From Antedon mediterranea (Eukaryota; Echinodermata; Crinoidea; Comatulida; Antedonidae): DNA of 64,000 nt. The notes under the pieces are model-generated. The model searched no databases and was not told the DNA's origin. It saw nothing but the letters and a program-made list of their open reading frames with translations. Below, piece by piece: positions 50,245-62,217 of the stretch. The stretch lies in assembly GCF_964355755.1 (NCBI RefSeq), contig NC_092675.1, positions 21,032,912 to 21,096,911 of the forward strand. The letters are read 5' to 3'. The number at the start of each line of letters is the position of its first letter. Positions within the stretch are counted from its first letter, which is position 1. The translations under genes and the position numbers were made by a program.

Positions 50245-50653
50245 CAAAGAACTTATAACACAAGAATCTCCTGTTCTTCAATTTGCATTCAAAACACAGT
50301 ATCGGAAGTACAGGGTTAAAAGGTCAAACTGGGCGACGCCATTTCACAGCATGGAGCAGCGCCCCCTCCAAACTAGGAAGTCAATTACTCTACCCCTCTA
50401 GAGTATTAGCAGATCCCCTCTATGATTTTGACTTTCTAATTTGATGCGGGCGCCCTACTCCTCAGTCAATTACTCTATCCCCCCTAGAGCATTAGCAGAT
50501 CCCCTCTATGATTTTGACTTTCTAATTTGATGCGGGCGCCCTACTCCATGGCTCACAATGGCGCCACCCATAGCTCTATTCTATCCCACAATGCCTTTCG
50601 AAATTGTTACGCGCTTCGGACGAACAGGAGATTCTTGTGTTATAAGTTCTTTG
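50245..50653. mobile_element. ~409-bp hAT-like MITE with 7-8-bp target duplication
   Basis: The terminus CAAAGAACTTATAACACAAG continues AATCTCCTGTTC and is matched perfectly at the other end. GTTGTTAC precedes the left end (50237-50244) and recurs at 50653-50660, giving a 7- or 8-bp duplication depending on whether the G belongs to the TIR. The interior holds an 83-bp tandem duplication (CAATTACTCTA.CCC...GCGGGCGCCCTACTCC) and is much GC-richer than its surroundings. No ORF. Confidence 0.9.
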
Positions 50654-50660
50654 TTGTTAC

Positions 50661-53600
50661 TCACTGTATACATTCAGTAGGCCTTCACTATAATATCTTA
50701 TAGTGATCTTAGAATGCTGTTTCCTAGAAGTATTGTAAGTTTGCTTAGCCTTCCATATCCAGACACACTTTATTTTATTTGTTTTAAACTCATTGCCGGA
50801 CGAATATCCTAGACAAGGTGAAATCATATCTACAAATTATGATTGAATTACAGACTAAATGTAGACAAAAACTAGATAATAAAATAAGTAACTAAAACTA
50901 TATTATATCATGTCAACTTTAGAAATAAAAATGAAAATATCTAGGTCTTCAGTACGGAGCAGCTGTTCACAGAGAATTTCAATAATAAAAAAGTTCATAT
51001 TTCGAAATCACACATTACATACAAATTATACAAAACTAAAGATCTTTATTGAAATTAGTTCGATATGTAAAGATTCAAATTGATATTTTAAATGCATTGA
51101 AACCATTTCTATAAGAGCGTGTCTACGAAAAGAGGCATGCGGGGATATCGACAAGTGATTTGTAATGCACAAATGCTACGTGAACTTGACTTGGGAATAT
51201 ACCGTGAAACGTTACAAGACTGTTCGTTTTTATTTTACTTCTGTTACGTGAAAATTACTTATTTGAACAAAAAATGTTCTAAAATCATTAAATTTTTACT
51301 CAAAGGAATGAATAAATATAGCACTTAAAGTACGCCAAACTTGAATACTAGGAAATGTATGCCAGAGCATTGTTTGTCATGTTTTATCTACGACAACGAT
51401 CGAATCTGGAACCATTATGCTAATTGTTTATGAATATATGTATAAAATCGTTCAGCACCATACAAAAAGGCCAATTAGTAGGCCTATATACACGAATGAT
51501 ACCAGTAACAAATAGGTCTATACTGTTTTATGGCAGTAGTGTAGGCCGCCCATACTGTTAATATGAGCCTAATTTATACTTCAAACATGGCGATGAACCC
51601 ATCTAAAAGGTGTGTGTAAAATAATATTCTATAGGCCTACAAGTAACAAATGAGAACATAATTATAGGTCCAATATAATATATATTCTTTAGTAATATAA
51701 TGGATAGGGCCCATTATACTCCTTTTGTTTTTTTAACTTGATTAATCATATGGTAATATATTTACTCTATCCATGGAGAATTTTCCATGCTCTTTTCGAA
51801 ATATATTTACCGTAACCAATTTTAATCAGAGTTGCAAAGACACTCTTTCATGCACTTATTTGTAAAGTTTGTTATTATAGGGTCTACACAAAAGGTTTTC
51901 CAAAGAATAAATTGAAATACTGCCAGTAAAAATATGATTATGTATCGATTTTGTTTCCTTTTGATTGGAAGATGAAGTGTTTATTGCAATCGCTTACTTG
52001 CTTCTATCATTTACTTTGACTGTTTGTACGGCGAATTATGTTTAATAGAATCTAGACATAGTACCGTACGGCAATCGGGTGAATAACGGTCTATTGTAAG
52101 TTTGAATAAAAGGTTGACATTTTGGTCAACTTGTTGGCTGGAAGTGTTGATCGTAATTTGTCTTCGTTTACGGATGAGAAGAAACTCTAATGTCCTTGTT
52201 CAAGGGTAGTTGGTTCGTGCCATCATTTATTTTCCATAATGCATTCCATTAATGCTTTTCCCATCATTTTCACTTCCAACCAATGATAGTAAGAACATAA
52301 GTGAAATTACTTAATAATGTTTGGCATAAAGTATATATTGAGGGTACTTATGTGAGCTCCAAACCAATTTATCATCTTTCCTTTATTATGGTTGATAATA
52401 TACAATAGTTGGCGTTAATCATGAACAGACTCATGATGTGAGAAACATTACAATCTAAAACACAATCGTAGCAGAGTGGGGACCAGTAAAGGGAAGCCTT
52501 GAATTTAAATCAAACAGATTACCTTTATGACGTCTATCTTATTGTCTTATTGATATTTTAGAAAAATTATCAGAAAAAGAACGTTTTTAAACTAATGAGT
52601 TACTTTTATGAATTTCTCGGTAAAGGTTTGGTTACTCGTCTTGTGTTTTCATCAATACAGTAGGCCTATATTTGTTCACCAAACTAAACCCTTCTGGATG
52701 AGTAGGCCTACAACACATTAGAGAATAGATGAGGACTTTAGCCTAAAATTCAGTTCCCAAGTATCCAAGTAAGTATGGAGCAGGGAATATCGACATTTTA
52801 CTCTTCCTTAGTAGGGCGTTTTCAGTGTGGATTGCACGGAGCATTTAAGTGTACATAAACGAAACGAATACTTGTTTAAAATGTGCATGACAAAGCTAAC
52901 TCTATATCACTGCTTTAAACTCCTAAAAGAAATGCCGTAATTTCGACCTTTTATTCTTTCTTTTTTACTGCAGCTTTATAATAAATTTATATACGTGAAC
53001 GTGTCTGACCTCCTTTTGTAAGATTGGAAAATAAAACTAATCAGATCAAATAAAGCTATAAAACAGAAATGCCCATATGATGAAGAAAATGCAAAATAAA
53101 AACTAACATATAAAATTACTTCATAACATGACATTATGGAAGCGTGTATAAGGCAATCAAACATCTAATAAAATTAATTATATACCGAGGTACCGTGTGC
53201 TGCATATTGAAAATCATGCGCACGGTGCATCAAGCGATCGTGTTTTATTTTTCTAGTAAAACCGAATGAATTAATGGCAAAAAACCGTGGATTGATTTTA
53301 CCAGGTTTACACAGGCGTCGGCCACATGTACCCATAGGCTAGATTATTTTCCGACATCGGTTCGTTTCGGATGCCCTTGGATTTTGTATTCTGTAAAAAT
53401 AACTGCGAAAAAACACTCGCCCTACACGGTAAAACATGACACAGTCGGCCCAATGCTTGAATTTAATATTTGGCTAATGTTGTTTAAAGTTTGTCCTGCA
53501 TAAATGGTTTAGTAACTGGACTTAAAAGTTGCCATTTCAATATAAAAAAATCAAATTAAGCGTTCATATGGCAAGAAGCATGCGAAGGGCGATTTCGGCC

Positions 53601-54124
53601 CATATTGCAAATACAGAAAGCTCAAGATTTTAAAGCTTTCGTGCATATTTTTTTTTCTTCTGAAAAACAATAAATATGAGCTGTTAATCAGGACAATCAA
53701 TTGGAAATTATTGACGTTATAATGCAAACAAACATATAAGTATACATAGGCCTACATACATAGCAAGTAATCTTGCCTATACCAGACAACTTCACAAACT
53801 GAATAAATCTCGTTTGATACCGTAATAGAATACTGTACGACTTGCAGTAAATAATAAATAGTTTCTAAAGTTTAAACTTATACAATAATGATGATCTTGA
53901 GTTAATGGATAACTGGAAAATGGGGATATAAAGAAAAAAATGTTTATTTGATATGCAATTTCTTGGGTGATTTACAAAAATTCTCATCAAGGTGTTGAAT
54001 AAGATTGCGCTCATTATTCAGGAGGCAGATGTCTCGAAATATACGAGACCACTGAGGCTTGTACGCAGTGTTATTTTCTTCAGCTGTACACTACACTACA
54101 GAAGTCTGTCTGCCTTGGGTCTAT
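50661..54124. other. Intergenic region, nothing recognised
   Basis: AT-rich, with a scatter of TAGGCCTA words. I find no coding-like ORF, spliceable conserved exon, RNA gene or clear transposon ends. Confidence 0.4.
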
Positions 54125-54901
54125 GGTCGTGTTTATACAACACCCTAAATTTGAACACGGCTTAAATTTTTAGCGTGTTGTTCGGACCGAGGTCAACCCA
54201 CCTTAACGTTTGCTGTTATACTAGAAATCACGATACCGTGTTGTACCGGAAGTTTCATCAACACGCAGTGCATGCTAGTATAAAAGGTCAAATCGTTGAT
54301 CGCTTGAATTGAATTGTTGGCTGGGTTGTTGTCAACAAATCATCGTCGCCTCCTCGCTGTCCGATGTATTCGCGCGGTTTTTACCATTTTCATTATTGTA
54401 TTCGTTCACGTTTGCATTGTTGTTTATTTTGTTCTCGGTTCATTTAAATTAATAAAAGTTATTTTAAGGGTTTCATTGTTTCATCTATACACTATGGAAG
54501 AAGATGCCATTTTTGCGATGTTATTTTTTATTCTGTTTGGAGTGGGAAACGATAGTCTATAGAGGCCTACTACCACTACGAGTTGGCCCTACCAGGCTAG
54601 GCGTAAGACGTGGTAGGAGGATGATTGCTGGCAGCGAAGCAGCAATAAATGGGCCCAATCTTGTTAGACGTCGCATGACATGATTGATATTACGACCTGT
54701 TTTAACGAGAGGTCAAAATATACCCTGAGGACACTTCCAACACGGTAACGGCGACCGGGAATCCACCAAATTTTAGGATTCAGCCAAGTAGCCTTTTTTG
54801 CAATTAAAATCTCATTACACGGAATCTCTTTGTTGTTATACAACACACTTCTCGTAGGCGTGTAGAATATGCGTGTAATAGCGTGTTGTATAAACGCGCC
54901 C
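54125..54901. mobile_element. 777-bp Harbinger-like TIR element
   Basis: The left GGTCGTGTTTATACAACAC and the reverse complement of the right end, GGGCGCGTTTATACAACAC, agree at 17 of 19 bases. TAT (or CTAT) flanks both ends. GGGCxCGTTTA-type ends with a 3-bp duplication resemble PIF/Harbinger elements. The inner ORF (54314-54562) shows only hydrophobic sequence and no DDE domain, so the element is non-autonomous. A TATAAAAGG word lies near 54281. Confidence 0.75.
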
Positions 54902-57796
54902 TATGAGTATATCGTAAGAACCGGCAGGTGCTTAGCAAAGAGTATTAAAGTAATGTTCCACGGATGTGGTGCTCTAAAATAGAATTCATTTTGCTTATGT
55001 TTTAATATGTTTATGCTTTTAATGTATTAGTTCGTTTAAGTGATAGGCCTATGTGTTTAACGACATAATTTTATACGGTTTACTGTGTGATTGGTGACAA
55101 TATTGGCAATGGAAAATCCTAGATTTAACTTGCAATACAAGAACGGTGTATCATGTCTAGGGACATGATCATGCAGTATCTTGTCTGTTGACGGCGACAG
55201 GAACATCCATTACCTAACTCCTAAATATTAACCTAATTAAAAACACTGCCTAATATTGTGTTTAAATCAAAGATCACCGTTAATAAAAAAAAAGCATAAT
55301 GACAATAAATCGAGTATTAAGAGTATCCATATTCATTTCTTAATTTTCTAAATCCTTGGAAATCTAAAACAAGAAATATTTCTTACAAACAAGGATATGC
55401 ATGGCTGCAGCCACGTGCTCCAATTTGAGTTAGTGTTTACCGACCAACCGACCGACCGACATAGTGAGCTGTAGAGTCGCGCGTTTGCACGCGAAAAACG
55501 CCGCTCATCTGACGATAACTACCGTCATGCATCTCAATATTTATCAGCAAACATTTTCAAAGACTCTCTTTTCTCAGACGTGTTTTGGGGTGTGCGCATG
55601 CCCAGTCCTATTTCCCAAATATTGTACCCATTTTTTCAGCCGTAGTAAACTACAGTATACCGCATAGTAACTGTTTCCTACAGTAATGCCTCCGTTCTCT
55701 TAAATATAATTGCCTAAAGGAGCGGCGCAAAAAACACCAACCTTCTGATTTACCACTAATGTATTAACCTGTAAATCAAGGTCAATACCGTATACCAGAT
55801 AAAAATGTAAATTTTAATTTAGGTTCGTTATTAAAGTCAACATACATCATTAACTTACACAGTTGAATTATTAATGTTTAGTTAATGAGGTGAAAATTTG
55901 ATTTTGTGTAATACAAGGTTTCTCAACGCCGATAATATACTCCATTTTAAATAATTCATTTTTGAACAAAAGACATAATGTGATATACTGTTGTAATAAA
56001 GTTAATTGTAATAATGAGCAATGGTAATGGTGTCAAAGGTCAAGGCCAGTGGGTAAGGGAGGGTTCACAACTGAAAGCAAATCTAAGCCACGTTTTTAGA
56101 TGCACATAATTATTCAAAAACTTTTAAAATTCCCTGGCACGCATTTCCGGTGAAGATAACAGTCGCTCGTCATTGCGTCCTACTAGTGGTGGGAACCGAA
56201 ACTATTATTGGTACAGTGTAGTTCACGAAGTGGAACTCTAGAGGGCGATTATTCAGAGCCAGTCTGATTGCAGTTGATGTTATTCAGTTGACAAAGTAGA
56301 CTGTATAATATTTTCCAATGGTTTAAAGAATGTACAGGGAATAAATTTTATCTAAGTGATGTGTATATAGAACGTCTGAAAATTTCTTTAAAAAAATGCA
56401 AAAATAACATCAAAAATACAACGTTGAATTTGTCTGCTTTCTTTATTGCTGTGCCAGAACCAATCTCAATTAAAAAAAAAAAACTCCTCTTAACTTTCTG
56501 ACCAACTCATTATCTGTACAATAAAACAACGCTTGTTTAACACATCAAGGCTCTAGAAAAGTAATATAATATACAGCTAAAAAAAACATCAACTAACAAT
56601 AAATTCCCAGCTTTAACAACTGAAATCTGAAACAAATATATATATTTTTCAAAACTTTTTATGAAAGGTAATTGAATATACACAATAAATAAATAATCAC
56701 CTAACACTCGTTAAAAAAATACTTAAGCGTTAAGTCTATAGACATATAAAAAGTGCCTGTAGACAAATGTGTACACACACATAAGTGACTGTCTATATAC
56801 ACAAATAAAGTGCCTTTAGACAAATGTTATACCCACAGTAAACCCATAAGTGACTTTAGATAATTGTCTGTAAACGTGAGTGTTTTCATATGTGTTTAAA
56901 AGTACCAGTGTATATAAAAACAGATTCCTATGTACAAGTGTCTATAAACATAACTGTAAAAGTCAATATTGGTACAAGTTTGTAGGGTCAAGGGTCGCAT
57001 ACTTAGATTTAAACCTAATTGCAACAGCGTTCACACTTTCTAAAAAAAGCAAACAGAGAATGTAAAATAAAAGTGACAGTAATGGTATGAAATACATTAA
57101 CATGGACAATGGATGTAAACGGATATAGCACTCTGTTAAATAGTCCATTAATACATATAGTAGGGCATTGTTCCACTTTATCGTAATATATCCCTTATGT
57201 ACTATTGCATTTTATTGTTATTGATCTAAAATTGACCGAGATAAACAATAGATGTTACACTAGCATATCTGCCTTAATCTTGATCCTCACTTGGACCATG
57301 GAGAAATGATTATTTCTCCATGCTAGGACACAACGTAGGCTCAGTGCAATTCAGTTGAACAATCATGATACAATGGACCATCTGTCGCTTGTCATTGGTC
57401 AACTTTCTTGCATTGCGCTTAGGTCGTTGCCTTGCGTCCTAAGTGGTGACCAAGTTTAAGGTTCACAGTGTGGTTTATTATACAGTATATCACAACTACC
57501 CTATATTCATTTTTCTAGCATGGACAAAATATACATCAGTAGGATTTAAATTGAGTAAAAATAAGGTGCTACATTTCTTTTTGATTGTCTTGAAAACAAA
57601 GCTTCCACCTCTGTTGTACAGTACATTCAATGTCCACTTTCAAATAAAATGAAGATTGTGAAAGTACAATTTTTTAAAACACAGAAAAGTACCCAGATTG
57701 GTTTAAAAAAAAAAGATATCTATTGGAAAACAATTCTCGGTACTGTATATGATTTGTACAATATCATAGGCAAATTCTGTGATAAGTGTGTGATGC
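54902..57796. other. Intergenic region, nothing firmly recognised
   Basis: GACCAACCGACCGACCGAC lies near 55441. A family of short similar phrases (AAGTGACT, GTGCCT.TAGACAAATGT, TCTATA.ACA) recurs at 56740-56960, a degenerate short repeat. No credible gene. Confidence 0.4.
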
Positions 57797-58027
57797 CTGT
57801 ATCAAGTCATAAGCCTAACCTAACCTTGATACACATTTGGTACATTTGTCACACTATATTACATACTTCTGTGATACACTGTGCCACATTATGTATCACA
57901 TGTGATTACTGTATCAAGTCATAAGCCTAACCTAATCTTGATACAGGTGCCACATTTGATACATATGCCACACTATATTAAATACCTCTGTGATACAGTG
58001 TCCCACTATGTATCACATGTGATGTCT
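57797..58027. repeat. Two-copy ~115-bp tandem duplication
   Basis: GTATCAAGTCATAAGCCTAA, CCTAACCTTGATACA, CACACTATATTA.ATAC and TATGTATCACATGTGAT occur twice in order, at ~57797 and ~57911. The short ORFs here come from the duplication. Confidence 0.85.
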
Positions 58028-58029
58028 GT

Positions 58030-61000
58030 ATTTTTGTTTTTAAATCCTATATTAAATTTTGTACATAATTTAGTTTTCTTGTAAATAGGCCTATTGTTAA
58101 ATAACTTTTACTTTTATTTTAATCAATCAGGGCTTAGTACCTTCTCTCAAGAAGTGCGCACGCCACTGTTTTAAAAGTTAACTTCCAAATAAATTATTTG
58201 AATATTACATAATTTGCCTATGATAATGTCATGACGAGATACAGTACAGAGAATCAGTTTAACAATAGAGACTGGGGTTGGTTTCTTTTTCTTTTGATTT
58301 GAAAGGGAAAGATAGAGTGAGGTCTAAGTAGAATACTTTTACTCAATAATAAATAGCTGATGGCTGTGAATCTAAGTACACAATTCAATCAAGTACCATC
58401 AGTGATCACAAAATTAATTTTAACGATTTACAAATGAAAACATACATTTTTATTTTTATATAAAACTGATATGCTATATTACAAAAAAAATTGCAAAGAT
58501 AAAATTGTATAAACAAAACAGTCTGTGCATAAATAAATCATAATTCTACAAAATAACTTTCTTTTAAATGCTATAACTAAAATAAACGGAGAGATACAAA
58601 TATATTTAAGATATAGTGTAATAGCGTATACCAGCATGTTGTATAATAGAATATGTAACAGGTTCATAACCCAGCACATTATATAACATTTCATACTGAA
58701 TAAAGTAGGCATTTATGATGTTAATTATAGATTATTAAATCAATATGATAATTTATTATTATCATATTGTTAAGTACTTAGTTTAGTATTGATGATGGTA
58801 TACATTTCAAATGAATGAATAATATAGTATTCAATATGTAAATATGTTAGTATTGTAGATCTGTAATATTGTTTTAATATAACCTTTTGATGACATATGC
58901 TATCATTATCACATGTTGATTTGCTATCAATGGTATTTGCATACAGATGGTTCAAACTAGTCTGATAGTACAACAGCTGATCATCGGAAATATCAGATTT
59001 CATTTTGCAGATACTACCTATTGGATTGCAATATAACAACTTTTCGTTGTAACGACGCACCACTCAACTACCCGCTTAACGTGTAACAGAATCATATGAG
59101 CATGAGCCAAATGACTCAGAAGTTATGTAGTTGGAACATAGTTTAAAACATTTAACCATAAACTCTATTGATATATATAGCATCGTGATAGTACTCTATT
59201 GAATGTTAGTTAAACACTATAGCATCGTGATAGTACTAATATAGCATTTTCAATATATTGTAGGTTGATGGTATACATAATGGAAACCTATTGTTAAAAC
59301 AGCAAGCTGCAATATAACATTTACTATACTCTGTATAATCTATTTACTGTACTGTAAATAACATGCCTGATATCAAGTAGATGGTACATACTATAGCAGG
59401 TTGCTAGGGTGCACATAAAGATGTAAATAATCTTTAGGAAATTCAACCAACCATTGCATGATATATTTAATTAAAGATATATTTATCATAATATTCATAA
59501 TTGATACTTAAACTCTCTTCATTGTTTAGTTTCTAATGTTTAAGGAAAGTTAGGAAATTATACGATAATTGAATATTTCAATAAAAATACATTAAAAAAC
59601 CTCTTTTCTTTTCTTGAATGTACAATGTTAAAAGTACAGCATCTGTTGTAGGATTATTACGTAGGTGTCGCTAAATTATACAAAAACAACATAACTAAAT
59701 ACCAGCACATCTCAAAATTCATTCATCTCCAAAGTTTAAATATACATGCTGATACACAAAACAAAACAATACAAAAATAATGTGATTGATGTATTCACTG
59801 ATTTCTGTTATTTTACAAAATAGCATTGAATAAAGCTGACTAGGTCAGGATATCAGAACAAATTAATATAAAGAACTACATCTCTGCGGCATCACATTGT
59901 TTGGTCATAACATGAAAAATATTTAAAATGTATATATTAATTCTGAAATTTAAAAAAAATAAAATCTATGTTCACATTTTTTCAAAAGGTATGACATGAA
60001 GTTCGCCTTTTGAAATCTTAAAACACAGATCAATATGCATACATTTTATCTTGTTCCCATTCTATAAATAAATTTAAAAATGATAATAAAAATGTAGTAA
60101 GTAAATAAAAATAACCTTTTATAAGTACTTTAAGTGCCTTTTAAGACAAAATTTACGGCTACGAATTTGTATGTGTTCATATGATTTTAATAAACTTTAT
60201 TTAAACAATATTGTTCCATAGATAATTTTATAGACAAAACACACAGATGAAGAAAACTATATATTTCAGATTTGTATAGAAAGTATATTTAAAATATTAA
60301 AAAGGATCATTTGGGAAATAACAATAACTAAATAGTTAGAAGGCAAGACAGAGTATCGTTTAATATGTTGGTTTTGTCTGTATGCTATGTATAACCACCC
60401 TGGATAAAAATGCTCTTTACAATATTTTTAATCTAAAAACATAAAAAACCAAAAACATAGGACAATTAGTGTTTGTGTTCTTGTAATAGAGATATCCATT
60501 AATCTTAAAGAAGCAATCTCTAGTTACAATAGATCACTACAATATCTGACACGCTTTATTTCAGTGTCATCAGCAATGAAGAAGGAACACAGAAAGTATT
60601 CGCATACCAGATAAATAGGACATAGTCAAGTATTTGAAGTAAACAGAGCATTTAAATCATTTAATTAAAATAATGAGCCTTTACAAAAACTGTTTTGTTT
60701 GCTATCAATAAATGTATCCATAAATATCAATGATACAGTGTTTTACATAATAAAAATCACAATGGATTTTCCCAATATTTGTTAATATAGATAATATTAT
60801 ACATTATTTTGATTTCAAAATTCTTTCCAATTTGTAATTTTAAATTAAAAAAAAATGTGTCCATCTTCCCATTGGCCCTTATAAGTTTTAAAAAACTCTT
60901 TCCCTCTTTAGTTGAATTTGAAAGCAAACAAACGGGCCTAACAAATTCAACGTTAAAATACTGCCAAATAGCACATTTTAACATTTGTTGTAAAAAAAGA

Positions 61001-61244
61001 CTATTTAAATCTTTAAATGTACAGACTTTTAATCATAACATAAGTTAAATTAATAACAACAATGCCATCTATTCCTATACCCTTCTCGTTGCACTTGATG
61101 TCCAGAAAGCAGTACCAACATACTCACAAAGGCAACACCAAAACTGACAACAAACAGGAGTTCCATTTTTTTTCTTCAGATATCTATACACTTATAAGGC
61201 AGCATAAGAAATTTTACATACTTTATACAAATATTTATTAGGTT
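58030..61244 (-). other. Region downstream of the TCF gene, probable long 3' UTR, no gene seen
   Basis: This is very AT-rich sequence with short homopolymer runs and many TTTATT words. I find no coding-like ORF, spliceable exon or recognisable RNA gene. Long AU-rich 3' UTRs are common in TCF/LEF genes, so part of this is likely transcribed. A small local repeat with the phrase AGCATCGTGATAGTACT occurs twice near 59179 and 59221. Confidence 0.3.
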
Positions 61245-62217
61245 TCATGCCGTTACAGTAGCCGTCTTCATTGATAAGTCCTGAGGTGCTTCTGTTAATT
61301 CTAAAAGTCTTTGCGGTGGTCGCGGTAGTAAGTGTAATGGTGTTTGTCCCGTTAATGCCCCTGTAAAACCGGAATGCGACGAGTGCGTGAGAAACGGTGC
61401 TTGTGGAGGGTATAGCATGAGTGGGGGCGTGTACGCTATGGGGTGCGTTGCAAGCTGAGGTTGTGGGGAGTGGACGAATGTTTGTACACAATGTGAAGGA
61501 ACAGACTGCGAAGAAGTATGCGATTGAGTGTCCGACGTGCTGGAAGATTGCGACTTTTCGTGGTGTTCAGAATTGCCGTTCAACAACAAGGAACGAGTAA
61601 CCGCAACGGGCACGGGCGAATGCCTTTCATTCGTTTGCATGGTACCGTTTTCACCGTTGCTTGAAGATACAGGATTTTGTTCATCCCCACCACAATCCGA
61701 ATGATCGTTAGAATTGTCGTCGTCATCGTCTCCTTTTTCATCTCCACTCACATAACGAATACATTTCTTCTTTCTCCTGTAATATAAGAAAATCCATCAT
61801 ACATTAGTTTTATTTTAATGGCCTGGTCATCTGAGGTAAAGAGCAATCTACTAAAGCAGAATGAGAGATAAGTTAGTGCATTTCATTAGATGTATGTTGG
61901 CGTGGACATGAACCAAGTCCATCAATCAAACAATTAGTCAGACAAATAATTAGGAGTACCATCTAATGTGTCTCATAGACATAGTAAATGGCAGTTGCTA
62001 AGCAACCGACCCTGCAATTGTAACAAATCGGTAATCGACTGTCAACAATGTGGGCTAAACGACTTTGATTAGAGTGGTTTTTTTTGCGGCAAATCGCATC
62101 GAACATCATTTCGTTAGGGTAACAGAACGTGTACGGCTACTGACCTGCAGGGTTTACACCAGTAATCTTGCTGATCGACGCCAAATCGAGCACGGCACTT
62201 CTTGGGAGTGGAAGCGT
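61245..62217 (-). CDS. TCF7L-like (pangolin): TCF/LEF transcription factor, last two coding exons (C-clamp and C-terminal tail), partial
   Basis: The two exons are 62217-62145 and 61776-61245 (stop at 61247-61245), joined by a GT-AG intron in phase 2. The first encodes [20 protein letters not shown] and the start of the KPCRR segment. The second continues [14 protein letters not shown]. Together they are the TCF C-clamp, a Cys-rich zinc-binding helper domain that reads GC-rich helper sites next to the HMG-box site. The ~168-residue tail begins with an acidic patch ([13 protein letters not shown]), then is rich in Ser, His and Pro, and ends PQDLSMK plus seven residues, a consensus CtBP-binding PxDLS motif. 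The beta-catenin-binding domain and HMG box are not visible and must lie beyond 64000. Role: nuclear effector of Wnt/beta-catenin signalling. This is the C-clamp-bearing E-type tail found in invertebrate TCFs and vertebrate TCF7/TCF7L2 isoforms. Confidence 0.92.

Noticed and set aside
54314-54562. 82-codon hydrophobic ORF as a membrane protein gene
   Set aside because: It lies wholly inside a TIR element, with no homology I recognise.
61192-61491. 99-codon minus ORF overlapping the TCF tail
   Set aside because: Shadow in another frame of the TCF last exon.
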